A stretch of DNA of 64,000 nt from Shimia sp022448905 (GTDB taxonomy: Bacteria; Pseudomonadota; Alphaproteobacteria; Rhodobacterales; Rhodobacteraceae): assembly GCF_047126315.1 (NCBI RefSeq), contig NZ_CP138953.1, positions 186,001 through 250,000 on the forward strand. Reading direction: 5' to 3'. The notes under the pieces are model-generated. The model did no database searches and had not been told where the DNA came from. It worked only from the letters and a program-made list of their open reading frames with translations. Below, piece after piece: positions 35,074 to 43,810 of this stretch; within the stretch, counting starts at the first letter, position 1, and each line of letters opens with the position of its first letter. Position numbers and translations under genes: made by a program.

Positions 35074-36508
35074 TCTGTTTTTTGACCCATCCAAATGCCT
35101 GATTGGTGGCAACTGGCAACCTGCTGCCTCCGGCGAAACACTGGAGTTAACCAACCCGTCGGACGGCACCCATTTGGCAACCATCGCGCGAGGCACATCC
35201 GCGGACATCGACGCCGCTGTGGCCGCCGCCCATGCCGCCCGCGCGGGCGATTGGGGCCGCGCCACCGCTGTCGAACGCGGCCGCATCCTCACCCGCATCG
35301 GACAACTGGTTCTGGAACACACCGACACACTGGCAAAACTCGAAGCTTTGGATGTCGGCAAACCCCTGACCCAGGCCCGCAACGACGTGATCGCGCTGGC
35401 CCGCTATATGGAGTTTTACGGTGGCGCGGCCGACAAGGTGCATGGCGAAACCATTCCCTACATGGATGGCTACACCGTCTACACCCTGCGCGAGCCCTTT
35501 GGCGTGACCGGCCACATCGTGCCGTGGAACTACCCGATGCAGATCATTGGCCGCTCCGTTGGCGCGGCGCTTGCCATGGGCAACGCCTGTGTCCTGAAAC
35601 CGGCGGAAGAAGCCTGCCTAACCGCGTTGGCCTTTCCCGAACTTGCCCAACAGGCCGGCCTGCCCGCCGGTGCCCTCAACGTGGTGCCCGGCCTTGGTGC
35701 CGAGGCCGGCGCCGCCCTTGCGGGCCATTCCGACATCCAACACATATCTTTCACCGGCTCGGTGAACACTGGCCGCTTGGTGCAAACCGCCGCTGCGCAA
35801 AACGTCGTGCCTGTCACGCTGGAACTCGGCGGCAAAAGCCCGCAACTTGTGTTTGCAGACGCTGATCTCGACGCCGCGCTGCCATTCTTGGTCAATGCAG
35901 GTATCCAGAACGCGGGCCAAACTTGCTCCGCCTCATCGCGTATCCTTGTAGAGCGCTCGGTCTATGACGAAGTCACCAGCCGCATGGCCGCCGCCTATGC
36001 CGAGATGCGCGTCGCTCCCGCGCTCGAGGACGCCACACTTGGTCCGCTGATCTCTGGCCGTCAAAAAGAAATTGTCTCCGGCTTCCTTGCCAAAGGCGCT
36101 GACCTGAACACCGCCGCCCAGGGCCAAATCGTCACCGATGCCCCCGGCCATTATGTTGCACCAACCCTTTTTGCCGATGTACCGCCAAACCACACGCTGG
36201 CCCAAGACGAAATCTTCGGCCCAGTCCAAGCGCTGATCCCGTTTGACAGCGAGGAAGAAGCGCTCGCCATCGCCAACGGCACCAAATACGGCCTTGTCGC
36301 TTCTGTCTGGAGTCAAAACGGCGCGCGCCAAATGCGCCTCGCCAAATCGCTGAAAGCTGGTCAGGTCTTCCTCAACAACTATGGCGCTGGTGGCGGTGTG
36401 GAACTGCCCTTCGGCGGCACCGGCCACTCCGGCCACGGGCGCGAAAAAGGCTTTGAGGCCCTGTTCCACTTCAGCCAACTCAAAACCGTCGCCGCCCTGC
36501 ACGGCTAA
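35060..36508 (+). CDS. NAD(P)-dependent aldehyde dehydrogenase
   Basis: 482 residues, standard ALDH. The nucleotide-binding segment FTGSVNTGRLVQ near residue 232, active-site Glu in LELGGKSPQ, catalytic Cys in NAGQTCSASSR near residue 287, and EIFGPVQALIPFD near the C-terminus are all present. It oxidises an aldehyde to an acid. The overlap with the importer ATPase implies a role in catabolising the imported compound. Closest by overall look to betaine/aminoaldehyde-type enzymes, but I cannot fix the substrate. Confidence 0.93.
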   Translation: MTLPDLFFDPSKCLIGGNWQPAASGETLELTNPSDGTHLATIARGTSADIDAAVAAAHAARAGDWGRATAVERGRILTRIGQLVLEHTDTLAKLEALDVGKPLTQARNDVIALARYMEFYGGAADKVHGETIPYMDGYTVYTLREPFGVTGHIVPWNYPMQIIGRSVGAALAMGNACVLKPAEEACLTALAFPELAQQAGLPAGALNVVPGLGAEAGAALAGHSDIQHISFTGSVNTGRLVQTAAAQNVVPVTLELGGKSPQLVFADADLDAALPFLVNAGIQNAGQTCSASSRILVERSVYDEVTSRMAAAYAEMRVAPALEDATLGPLISGRQKEIVSGFLAKGADLNTAAQGQIVTDAPGHYVAPTLFADVPPNHTLAQDEIFGPVQALIPFDSEEEALAIANGTKYGLVASVWSQNGARQMRLAKSLKAGQVFLNNYGAGGGVELPFGGTGHSGHGREKGFEALFHFSQLKTVAALHG

Positions 36509-36521
36509 CATTCACTGTCTA

Positions 36522-36546
36522 CAAATATCCCCGCCGGAGGCTTCCG
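36522..36546 (+). repeat. Intergenic GC-rich repeat, copy 4
   Basis: AAATATCCCCGCCGGAGGC follows the aldehyde dehydrogenase stop. It is nearly identical to copy 1 near 2869. Confidence 0.55.
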
Positions 36547-36570
36547 CGGGCGCAAATAAGGACCATCGCA

Positions 36571-37314
36571 ATGCGTCTTCAAAACAAAACAGCCATCATC
36601 ACCGGCGGCGCTCAGGGCTTTGGCGCGGGCATCGTCGACAAATTCCTCGCCGAGGGCGCCAAGGTGCTCGTCGCCGACATCAACGGCGACATGGCCGCGA
36701 CCAAAGCCGCCGAGCATGAGGATGCCACCCCCTGCACCGTCGACGTGGCCGACGCCGCAAGCGTGCAGTCCATGATTGACACCGCTCTCTCCGCTTGGGG
36801 CCACATCGACATCATCGTCAACAACGCCGGGGTCACCCACCTGCCCGCGCCCATGGAAACCGTCACTGAGAGCGATTTTGACCGCGTCTTTGCCGTGAAC
36901 TGCAAATCCATCTACCTGATTGCCCAAGCTCTGGTACCACACATGAAGTCCCGTCAAACCGGCGCCATCCTCAACGTTTCCTCCACCGCGGGCCTCTCCC
37001 CGCGTCCCAACCTCAACTGGTACAACGCCTCCAAAGGCTGGGTGAACACGGCGACCAAAGCCATGGCTGTCGAACTCGCCCCCCACGGCATTCGCGTCAA
37101 CGCCATCAACCCGGTCGCCGGTGAAACCCCGCTCCTGGCCTCCTTCATGGGCGAAGACACCCCGGAAATCCGCGCCAAATTTCTGTCGACCATTCCGTTG
37201 GGCCGCTTCTCCCAACCCGAAGACATGGGCAACGCCGCCGCCTTCCTCTGCTCTGACGAAGCCAGCATGATCACCGGCACCCTGATGGAAGTCGACGGCG
37301 GGCGCTGTATCTAA
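36571..37314 (+). CDS. Short-chain dehydrogenase/reductase
   Basis: 247 residues, classical SDR. The cofactor motif is ITGGAQGFGAGIVDKF near residue 10, NNAG is present, and the catalytic Ser, Tyr and Lys lie in NVSSTAGLSPRPNLNWYNASKG. The Asp in VADIN at the end of beta-2 favours NAD. It sits 62 bp after the aldehyde dehydrogenase gene with AAGGA upstream, probably in the same unit, and could oxidise an alcohol to the aldehyde or a 3-hydroxy acid. Similar to glucose 1-dehydrogenase/3-oxoacyl reductase-like entries. Confidence 0.92.
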   Translation: MRLQNKTAIITGGAQGFGAGIVDKFLAEGAKVLVADINGDMAATKAAEHEDATPCTVDVADAASVQSMIDTALSAWGHIDIIVNNAGVTHLPAPMETVTESDFDRVFAVNCKSIYLIAQALVPHMKSRQTGAILNVSSTAGLSPRPNLNWYNASKGWVNTATKAMAVELAPHGIRVNAINPVAGETPLLASFMGEDTPEIRAKFLSTIPLGRFSQPEDMGNAAAFLCSDEASMITGTLMEVDGGRCI

Positions 37315-37341
37315 ATCGCTTCACAATCAAGCACTGCAACC

Positions 37342-37377
37342 GCAACCGCCCAAAGTTTCAGCACTTCGGGCGGTTGC
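37342..37377 (+). terminator. Long hairpin after the SDR gene
   Basis: Perfect 10-bp arms GCAACCGCCC / GGGCGGTTGC, then one mismatch and four further pairs (AAGT/ACTT) around a 6-nt loop. No T run follows, so termination is possible but not certain. The loop is not of the A1-G4 ANTAR type. Confidence 0.5.
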
Positions 37378-37466
37378 GCCACGGCATCTATCCCCCCTCT
37401 CTCTGGCCCTTCGCCGCAGCGCAGCGTTAGCTTGGCGCGTTACCAGCCAGCGGAGCCCAAAGAGCC

Positions 37467-38051
37467 GTGACCGCCAAGCTCACCATCCTGATTGTCGAAC
37501 CCGACAAGACCCGCGCCGATGCCATCATCGACAGCTTGATCGCAACGGGCGACCACCACATTCGTGTGCTGTCGGAATCCACAGGCCTCGCCCGTTCCGT
37601 TGCCGAACTCAATCCGGACCTCGTGCTGGTTGACGTCGCCAATCCCAGCCGCGATGCCATCGACGCGCTCACGCTGGCCTCTTCGCCGCTCGAACGCCCC
37701 GTCGCCATGTTTGTTGATCGGTCCGACGATGGCCTCACAAAGGCGGCGATCGAAGCCGGCGTGTCGGCCTATGTCGTCGACGGCATGCACCCGGACCGCA
37801 TAAAACCTGTGCTGGATGCGGCCATCGCTCGCTTCCACATGTTCTCCCGCATGCGCTCGGAACTTCAGGCCACCAAACGCGCGCTGGAGGAACGCAAGAT
37901 CCTCGACCGCGCTAAAGGTATTCTCATGCGCGCCCGCAACATGTCTGAGGACGAAGCCTACGCCCTCATCCGCAAAACCGCGATGAGCCAGAACAAAAAG
38001 ATCGCCGACGTCGCACAGGCATTGGTCACCGCTTCGGAGCTGCTGTCATGA
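37467..38051 (+). CDS. nasT: Nitrate-response antiterminator NasT (ANTAR response regulator)
   Basis: 194 residues. Residues 1-125 are a receiver-like domain (LTILIVEPDKTRADAIIDSL, LVLVDVANPS); residues 130-190 are the ANTAR RNA-binding domain (ERKILDRAKGILMRARNMSEDEAYALIRKTAM). In other bacteria NasT binds a two-hairpin leader RNA and prevents termination, and NasS holds it inactive when nitrate is absent. Start GTG 37467. Its stop overlaps nasS (ATGA). The matching leader is found at 39323-39364, ahead of nrtA. Confidence 0.93.
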   Translation: MTAKLTILIVEPDKTRADAIIDSLIATGDHHIRVLSESTGLARSVAELNPDLVLVDVANPSRDAIDALTLASSPLERPVAMFVDRSDDGLTKAAIEAGVSAYVVDGMHPDRIKPVLDAAIARFHMFSRMRSELQATKRALEERKILDRAKGILMRARNMSEDEAYALIRKTAMSQNKKIADVAQALVTASELLS

Positions 38052-39226
38052 GAACTCTGCCACTCTCCGTGGGCTTCATGCCGCTGGTCGATGCCGCCCC
38101 GCTGATCATCGCCCGCGAATTGGGCTTTGCCGAAGAGGAAGGCCTCGCGCTGAACCTGCAAAGCGCGCCCAGCTGGTCCACTCTGCGGGATCGGCTCATT
38201 TTGGGCCAAATCGAAGCCGCCCACATGCTCTCCCCGGTGCCAGTGGCCATGGCGCTGGGGCTTGGCGGCCTGCCCACCCAGCTCGATGCCCTTAGCGTTT
38301 TGTCCATAAATGGCAATGTGATAGGCATCTCCAACGCTCTGGCCGATGAGATCGCCTCTCTCGGTGCCACTCCCGATTTTCTCGACGCTCAAGCGGCGGG
38401 CAAAGCCCTCGCGGCCCTCAACAAGCCACTGCGCATCGGCGTGCCTTTCCCGTTTTCAATGCACGCGGAACTGTTGCATTACTGGCTGTCGGCCTCCGGC
38501 CTCAACGTCGCCAAGTCGCTCGACCTACGCACCATCCCGCCGCTTCTGATGGCCGATGCCATCACCGCGGGCGAAGTGGACGCCTTCTGCGTCGGCGAAC
38601 CTTGGGGCTCGATCACCGTGAAACAAGGCGGCGGCAGCCTGCTCTTACCCGGCGCCGCGATTTGGCAATTCGCCCCGGAAAAAGTTCTCGCCGTGCGCCG
38701 CGACTGGGCCGCGTCCGAAGATGACCTCACAGGCCGCCTTATGCGTGCAGTCTGGAAAGCGGGTCGCTGGTTGGGGCGCGTAGACAAACGCGCCACCGCC
38801 TCTGAAATCCTGAGCTGGCCGGAATACCTCGGTGTTTCTACCGAAATCACCGAACGCGCCCTGACTGGCAATCTGCTGATCAACGCGCGCGGCAAGTCCC
38901 GCACTGTGCCACGCATGATGGAGTTTTTTGACGGCGCCGCCACCTTCCCCTGGAAAAGTCAGGGCGCCTGGATCGGCGCGCGCATGGCCGCGCGCTTTGG
39001 CTTGGACCGGGCGCAATCTGCCGCCAAAGCCGCCGCCGTTTTCCGCTCTGATCTCTACCGCCGCCACCTCGGCCCACTAGGCGCAGACCTGCCTGCTGCG
39101 TCTGAGAAGCTCGAAGGCGCGCTGAGTTCACCAACATCGGCGGCGACGGACTCCGGCACCCTGATTCTGGGCCCAGACCGCTTCTTTGATGACCAAGTTT
39201 TCGACCCGCGCCGCCCGGAATGCTAG
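38048..39226 (+). CDS. nasS: Nitrate sensor NasS (NrtA/CmpA-like, cytosolic)
   Basis: 392 residues of the nitrate/bicarbonate-binding family. It starts MRTLPLSVGFMPLVDAAPLIIARELG with no signal peptide, unlike NrtA, so it is cytosolic. Ligand-pocket segments such as GVPFPFSMHAELLHYWLSASG and EVDAFCVGEPWGS are shared with NrtA. Its pairing with nasT and its cytosolic form identify it as the sensor that binds nitrate and releases NasT. The C-terminal 50 residues are less conserved. Confidence 0.92.
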   Translation: MRTLPLSVGFMPLVDAAPLIIARELGFAEEEGLALNLQSAPSWSTLRDRLILGQIEAAHMLSPVPVAMALGLGGLPTQLDALSVLSINGNVIGISNALADEIASLGATPDFLDAQAAGKALAALNKPLRIGVPFPFSMHAELLHYWLSASGLNVAKSLDLRTIPPLLMADAITAGEVDAFCVGEPWGSITVKQGGGSLLLPGAAIWQFAPEKVLAVRRDWAASEDDLTGRLMRAVWKAGRWLGRVDKRATASEILSWPEYLGVSTEITERALTGNLLINARGKSRTVPRMMEFFDGAATFPWKSQGAWIGARMAARFGLDRAQSAAKAAAVFRSDLYRRHLGPLGADLPAASEKLEGALSSPTSAATDSGTLILGPDRFFDDQVFDPRRPEC

Positions 39227-39322
39227 TTTTTTGTGCAAACACAGTGTTCGACCGCTGCATCGCAGCAATTGAACCGCTTCGGCCTTGAGACTCACTCTCA
39301 CAGCACGCCTAATGGCATCAAC

Positions 39323-39364
39323 GCGCAGCAAGGACGCTACGCAAACCGCCCCGAATGATTGGGG
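39323..39364 (+). promoter_or_regulatory. ANTAR target: double-hexaloop leader RNA for NasT
   Basis: Hairpin P1: GCG-C-AGC, loop AAGGAC (39330-39335), GCT-A-CGC. Hairpin P2: CCCC plus a G-U pair, loop AATGAT (39354-39359), GGGG. Both hexaloops have A at position 1 and G at position 4, the known ANTAR signature, with a 6-nt linker. The terminator follows 12 bases later. Confidence 0.8.
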
Positions 39365-39376
39365 ACCTATCTGAGC

Positions 39377-39428
39377 AAAGCCGCTCGACCCGCCGAAATT
39401 CCTCCTTCGGTGCTGGTCGCGCGGCTTT
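39377..39428 (+). terminator. Leader terminator controlled by NasT
   Basis: Outer stem AAAGCCGC / GCGGCTTT, a mismatch, CGACC / GGTCG, then an inner hairpin CGCCGAA / TTCGGTG, followed by T residues (GGCTTTTTTCG). It lies 40 bp before nrtA and after the ANTAR motif, so it should stop transcription unless NasT acts. Confidence 0.88.
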
Positions 39429-39467
39429 TTTCGTTTTCCGCCCTCTCCTCCATCCAAAGGGCACAAC

Positions 39468-40847
39468 ATGAAGGACAGTAAGATGAAACGCATTGCTTCG
39501 ATCCTGGCAGCCACGACCGTGTTCGTGTCTCCAGCCCTCGCAGAACTGGAACTCGAAAAAGATGAGCTGACCTTTGGCTTCATCAAACTGACCGACATGG
39601 CCCCGCTCGCCGTGGCTTATGAGCAGGGCTATTTTGATGACGAAGGCCTTTTCGTGACGCTCGAAGCCCAAGCCAACTGGAAAGTCCTGCTGGACGGCGT
39701 GATCGATGGTCAATTGGACGGCGCGCACATGCTCGCAGGTCAGCCACTCGCCGCCACCATTGGCTACGGCACGGAAGCGCATATCATCACGCCTTTCTCT
39801 ATGGATCTGAACGGCAACGGCATCACCGTGTCCAACCAGATCTGGGAAGAAATGAAGCCGCACGTGCCGCTGATGGACGATGGCCGTCCACAGCACCCAA
39901 TCTCCGCCTCCGCGCTGAAACCTGTGGTTGAGAAATACACCTCAGAAGGCAAGCCGTTCAACATGGGCATGGTCTTCCCAGTCTCCACCCACAACTACGA
40001 ACTGCGTTACTGGCTGGCCGCCGGTGGTCTGGAGCCAGGCTACTACTCCCCGGAAAACATCACCGGCCAGATTGGCGCAGACGTGCTGCTGTCCGTGACT
40101 CCGCCGCCTCAGATGCCAGCCACCATGGAAGCCGGCACCATCTACGGCTACTGCGTCGGGGAACCTTGGAACCAACAGGCCGTGTTCAAAGGCATCGGTG
40201 TGCCTGTGATCACCGACTACGAACTCTGGAAGAACAATCCAGAGAAAGTCTTCGGCCTGAACGCCGAGTTTGCCGAGAAATATCCAAACACCACGCTGGC
40301 CGTGACCAAGGCGCTGATCCGCGCGGCGATGTGGCTGGATGAAAACGACAACGCCAACCGCGAAGAGGCCGTCCGCATCCTGAGCCAACCGGAGTATGTC
40401 GGCGCGGACTATGACGTGATCGCCAACTCCATGACCGGCACCTTTGAATACGAGAAGGGCGACAAACGTGAGGTGCCAGACTTCAACGTGTTCTTCCGCT
40501 ACAACGCCACCTACCCGTTCTACTCCGACGCGGTTTGGTATCTGACCCAGATGCGCCGCTGGGGCCAGATCGCCGAAGCCAAGCCAGACAGCTGGTATGA
40601 CGAAGTTGCAAAGTCGGTCTACAAGCCTGCGATCTATCTCGAAGCCGCGCGCCTGCTGGTGGACGAAGGTCTCGCCAACGAAGCTGACTTCCCATGGGAC
40701 AGCGACGGCTACAAAGCGCCAACTCCGTCTGAGGACATCATCGACGGCATCGCCTACGACGGCCGCACACCAAATGCCTACCTCGACAGCCTGCCAATCG
40801 GCCTGAAAGGCGACCAACGTGTCGTCGGCACTGAGGTGCAAGGCTAA
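39468..40847 (+). CDS. nrtA: Nitrate ABC transporter substrate-binding protein NrtA
   Basis: 459 residues. A signal peptide (MKRIASILAATTVFVSPALAE) precedes the binding domain; ligand segments GFIKLTDMAPLAVAYEQGYF, GAHMLAGQPLAA and GYCVGEPWNQQAVFKG are conserved in NrtA/NasF. It captures nitrate (and nitrite) in the periplasm. Two starts are possible, 39468 and 39483; both have a ribosome site, and the second begins the signal peptide directly. It follows the NasT-controlled leader and precedes two hairpins. Confidence 0.94.
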   Translation: MKDSKMKRIASILAATTVFVSPALAELELEKDELTFGFIKLTDMAPLAVAYEQGYFDDEGLFVTLEAQANWKVLLDGVIDGQLDGAHMLAGQPLAATIGYGTEAHIITPFSMDLNGNGITVSNQIWEEMKPHVPLMDDGRPQHPISASALKPVVEKYTSEGKPFNMGMVFPVSTHNYELRYWLAAGGLEPGYYSPENITGQIGADVLLSVTPPPQMPATMEAGTIYGYCVGEPWNQQAVFKGIGVPVITDYELWKNNPEKVFGLNAEFAEKYPNTTLAVTKALIRAAMWLDENDNANREEAVRILSQPEYVGADYDVIANSMTGTFEYEKGDKREVPDFNVFFRYNATYPFYSDAVWYLTQMRRWGQIAEAKPDSWYDEVAKSVYKPAIYLEAARLLVDEGLANEADFPWDSDGYKAPTPSEDIIDGIAYDGRTPNAYLDSLPIGLKGDQRVVGTEVQG

Positions 40848-40854
40848 CGCGCCT

Positions 40855-40923
40855 CGTCGCGGGAAGGACGGCTCCCCCCTTCTCCCGCGACGCAACGGAC
40901 GGGCGGTTAACTCTCGCCCGTCC
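40855..40923 (+). other. Two tandem intercistronic hairpins between nrtA and nrtB
   Basis: Hairpin one: CGTCGCGGGA / TCCCGCGACG (10 bp). Hairpin two: GGACGGGCG / CGCCCGTCC (9 bp). Neither is followed by a T run. They probably protect the nrtA message or reduce read-through so that NrtA is made in excess of the membrane parts. Confidence 0.7.
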
Positions 40924-41039
40924 CGCCAAACCACACCTCCGCGAAACAGTCGCGATACCGACAAAATACCGACGTCAAAATCAGCCGCTCCCCGGCATTA
41001 ACCAATACCGCAACAGCGCCCAGAGCCACGGACACGCCA

Positions 41040-42122
41040 ATGACCACAATCGACCCGCAAAACATCGCAGATGAAGAGCGCGAAGCCCGCCGCGCCCGCC
41101 TCTTCACCCGCATCAACAAGGCCGACGCCTGGTTTCAGGTCATCGGTCTCAGTTTCCTCACCCCCATTCTGAAAGCCGCTGCTGGAGACAACCCAAAAGC
41201 GCAAGCCGCTGAAATCTGGCGCCTTTTGGGCGTTCCGTTGCTGGCCATCGCCGTCTTCCTGATGCTCTGGGGCAGTCTTGCACCCAAGGTGCAAACCTCC
41301 CTTGGCGCTGTTCCCGGCCCCAAAGCGGTCTGGACCGAAGCCGTGCTCCTGCACGAAGACGCCCAAGCCAAGGCGGCCAAAGAAGCGAAGTTCAACGAAC
41401 GTGTTGAGAAGCGCAACGCCAAGTTCATCGCCAACGGCCAGCCTGAAAAAGTTAAAGATATCAGGTACACAGGCAGCCCAAGCTACTACGATCAGATCTG
41501 GACTTCGATCAAAACCGTGTTCTTTGGCTTCCTGATCGGCACCGTGATTGCCGTGCCAATCGGCATCATGGCAGGCCTGTCTCCTTACGCTAACGCCGCT
41601 GTGAACCCGCTGATCCAGATTTTCAAACCGGTCTCTCCACTGGCTTGGCTCCCGATTGTGACCATGGTGGTCTCCGCCACCTACACCGTGGATGACGGCT
41701 TGTTCTCCAAGTCCTTCTTGACCTCGGCGATAACCGTAACCCTTTGTTCTCTCTGGCCAACTCTGATCAACACCGCACTGGGTGTGGCCTCCATCGACAA
41801 GGATCTGGTGAACGTTTCCAAGGTTCTGAAGATGAACACTTGGACCAAAATCACCAAACTCGTGCTACCGTCCGCCCTGCCGCTGATCTTCACCGGCCTG
41901 CGTCTGTCCTTGGGTGTCGGCTGGATGGTTCTGATTGCAGCAGAGATGCTGGCGCAAAACCCAGGCCTTGGCAAATTTGTCTGGGACGAGTTCCAAAACG
42001 GCTCGTCCAGCTCGCTCGCCAAGATCATGGTTGCGGTCTTCACCATCGGCATCATCGGCTTCCTGCTGGACCGTCTGATGTACGCGATCCAGTCGCTCTT
42101 CACCTTCACATCAAACCGGTGA
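41040..42122 (+). CDS. nrtB: Nitrate ABC transporter permease NrtB
   Basis: 360 residues, with an unusually long N-terminal part before the six-span permease core. The coupling loop is near VASIDKDLVNVSKVLKMNTWTKI-type residues around 260, and the core ends FLLDRLMYAIQSLF. The N-terminal cytosolic/first-span extension (about 100 residues, rich in Ala, Lys and Glu around residue 105-130) is seen in proteobacterial NrtB. It works with NrtA and the fused ATPase. The ATPase gene follows after 5 bp. Confidence 0.93.
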   Translation: MTTIDPQNIADEEREARRARLFTRINKADAWFQVIGLSFLTPILKAAAGDNPKAQAAEIWRLLGVPLLAIAVFLMLWGSLAPKVQTSLGAVPGPKAVWTEAVLLHEDAQAKAAKEAKFNERVEKRNAKFIANGQPEKVKDIRYTGSPSYYDQIWTSIKTVFFGFLIGTVIAVPIGIMAGLSPYANAAVNPLIQIFKPVSPLAWLPIVTMVVSATYTVDDGLFSKSFLTSAITVTLCSLWPTLINTALGVASIDKDLVNVSKVLKMNTWTKITKLVLPSALPLIFTGLRLSLGVGWMVLIAAEMLAQNPGLGKFVWDEFQNGSSSSLAKIMVAVFTIGIIGFLLDRLMYAIQSLFTFTSNR

Positions 42123-42127
42123 TCGCC

Positions 42128-43807
42128 ATGAGTGTTCTGAAATTTGACAATGTCTCTAAGAGCTTCGGCGAAGGCACCGGCAAAACCGGCGTTCTGAAAA
42201 ACATCAATCTCGAAGTGCAGGAGGGCGAGTTCCTCGTTCTCCTGGGCTTCTCCGGCTCTGGCAAAACAACGCTAATCAACCTCATGGCGGGCCTTGAAAT
42301 GCCCACCTCTGGCAGCGTGACATTCAAGGACGAAACTATCACCCAACCGGGTCCAGAGCGCGGCGTGATTTTCCAAAGCTACTCTCTGATGCCTTGGCTG
42401 ACGGTGAACGGCAACGTGCGCCTGGCGCTCGACAGCGTGTTCCCCAACATGCCCAAAGCCGAAAAAGAAGAGCGTGTTGACCACTACATCAAAATGGTTG
42501 GTCTCTCTCACGCCGCCAGTCGCCGCCCAGCCGAGCTGTCCGGCGGCATGCGCCAACGTGTGAACGTGGCCCGCGCCTTGGCGATGAACCCCGAAGTTTT
42601 ACTTCTAGATGAACCGCTTAGCGCGTTGGATGCACTGACCCGCGCCAACCTTGCGGACGAGATCGAAGCGATCTGGGATGCGGAAAGAAAGACCTGCGTG
42701 CTGATCACCAACGACGTGGATGAAGCGATCATCCTCGCCGACCGCATCATCGCGCTGAACCCTGACGGCACCTTGGGCCAAGAGTTCAAAGTCGACATCC
42801 CCCGTCGTCGGGATCGTATGGAGATGAACCACCACGAAGGCTTCAAGAAACTTCGTGCTGAAGTCACCAAGTATCTGATGGACGTGGGCATTGCAGCCAA
42901 GGCGGAAGGCAAAAAAGTGCTGCCCGACGTTACGCCAATCCACGGTGTCCCGGCGGCAGTCAAAGATGCTCAAAAGGGGATGATCGACCATAATTTCTTG
43001 GACTTCTCGCAGCTGCACAAGATCTATCCAACGCCCAAAGGCCCGCTGACCGTGGTTAAGGATTTCGACCTGAAAGTGCAGCGCGGCGAGTTCATCTCGC
43101 TCATCGGTCACTCAGGCTGTGGTAAGTCCACCGTTCTGACCATGGCAGCAGGTCTCAATCCGATTTCCAAAGGCGGTATCCGTCTCGATGGGCGCCACGT
43201 AGAGGGCGCAGACCCAGAACGTGCCGTGGTGTTCCAGTCACCCAACCTCTTCCCATGGCTGTCTGCCAAGGAAAACGTGGCGATTGGCGTGGACAAGGTG
43301 TACCCCAAAGCCAGCCTAGGTGAGCGTCAGGACGTGGTGGAATATTACCTCGAACGCGTAGGCCTCGCCGACGCCATGGACCGCCCTGCACACTCCATGT
43401 CCAACGGCATGAAACAGCGAGTTGGTATCGCCCGCGCCTTTGCTTTGTCCCCGAAACTTCTGCTTTTGGATGAACCCTTTGGCATGCTCGACAGCCTGAC
43501 CCGCTGGGAGCTGCAAGAGGTTCTAATGGAAGTCTGGGACCGCACCAAGGTGACCGCGATTTGCGTGACCCATGATGTGGACGAAGCCATTCTGTTGGCC
43601 GACCGCGTTGTCATGATGACCAACGGTCCACAGGCCACAATCGGCAAAATCGTGGACGTGGATCTGCCGCGTCCTCGCACCCGTAAGGCCCTGCTCGAGC
43701 ACCCTGACTACTACCGCTATCGCCAAGATGTTCTTGATTTCCTTGAGGAGTACGAACACGGCGCAAAGCCCAAACCAAAGCCATCCAAAGCCATCGCGGC
43801 GGAGTAA
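42128..43807 (+). CDS. nrtC: Nitrate ABC transporter, fused double ATPase (NrtC/NrtD-like)
   Basis: 559 residues with two ABC ATPase domains. First: Walker A GFSGSGKTT near residue 43, signature LSGGMRQRVNVARAL, Walker B LLLDEPLSALD, and ITND at 193-196 where other domains have a His (H-loop). Second: Walker A GHSGCGKST near residue 327, signature MSNGMKQRVGIARAF, Walker B LLLDEPFGMLD, H-loop VTHDVD. So one of the two sites may hydrolyse poorly. Unlike cyanobacterial NrtC there is no NrtA-like C-terminal domain; a short Lys/Pro tail ends the protein. It starts 5 bp after nrtB and ends 3 bp before nirB. Confidence 0.92.
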   Translation: MSVLKFDNVSKSFGEGTGKTGVLKNINLEVQEGEFLVLLGFSGSGKTTLINLMAGLEMPTSGSVTFKDETITQPGPERGVIFQSYSLMPWLTVNGNVRLALDSVFPNMPKAEKEERVDHYIKMVGLSHAASRRPAELSGGMRQRVNVARALAMNPEVLLLDEPLSALDALTRANLADEIEAIWDAERKTCVLITNDVDEAIILADRIIALNPDGTLGQEFKVDIPRRRDRMEMNHHEGFKKLRAEVTKYLMDVGIAAKAEGKKVLPDVTPIHGVPAAVKDAQKGMIDHNFLDFSQLHKIYPTPKGPLTVVKDFDLKVQRGEFISLIGHSGCGKSTVLTMAAGLNPISKGGIRLDGRHVEGADPERAVVFQSPNLFPWLSAKENVAIGVDKVYPKASLGERQDVVEYYLERVGLADAMDRPAHSMSNGMKQRVGIARAFALSPKLLLLDEPFGMLDSLTRWELQEVLMEVWDRTKVTAICVTHDVDEAILLADRVVMMTNGPQATIGKIVDVDLPRPRTRKALLEHPDYYRYRQDVLDFLEEYEHGAKPKPKPSKAIAAE

Positions 43808-43810
43808 GCT

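Noticed and set aside
39942..40964. 340-codon minus-strand frame opposite nrtA
   Set aside because: Antisense shadow; nrtA has clear signal peptide and ligand-pocket segments.
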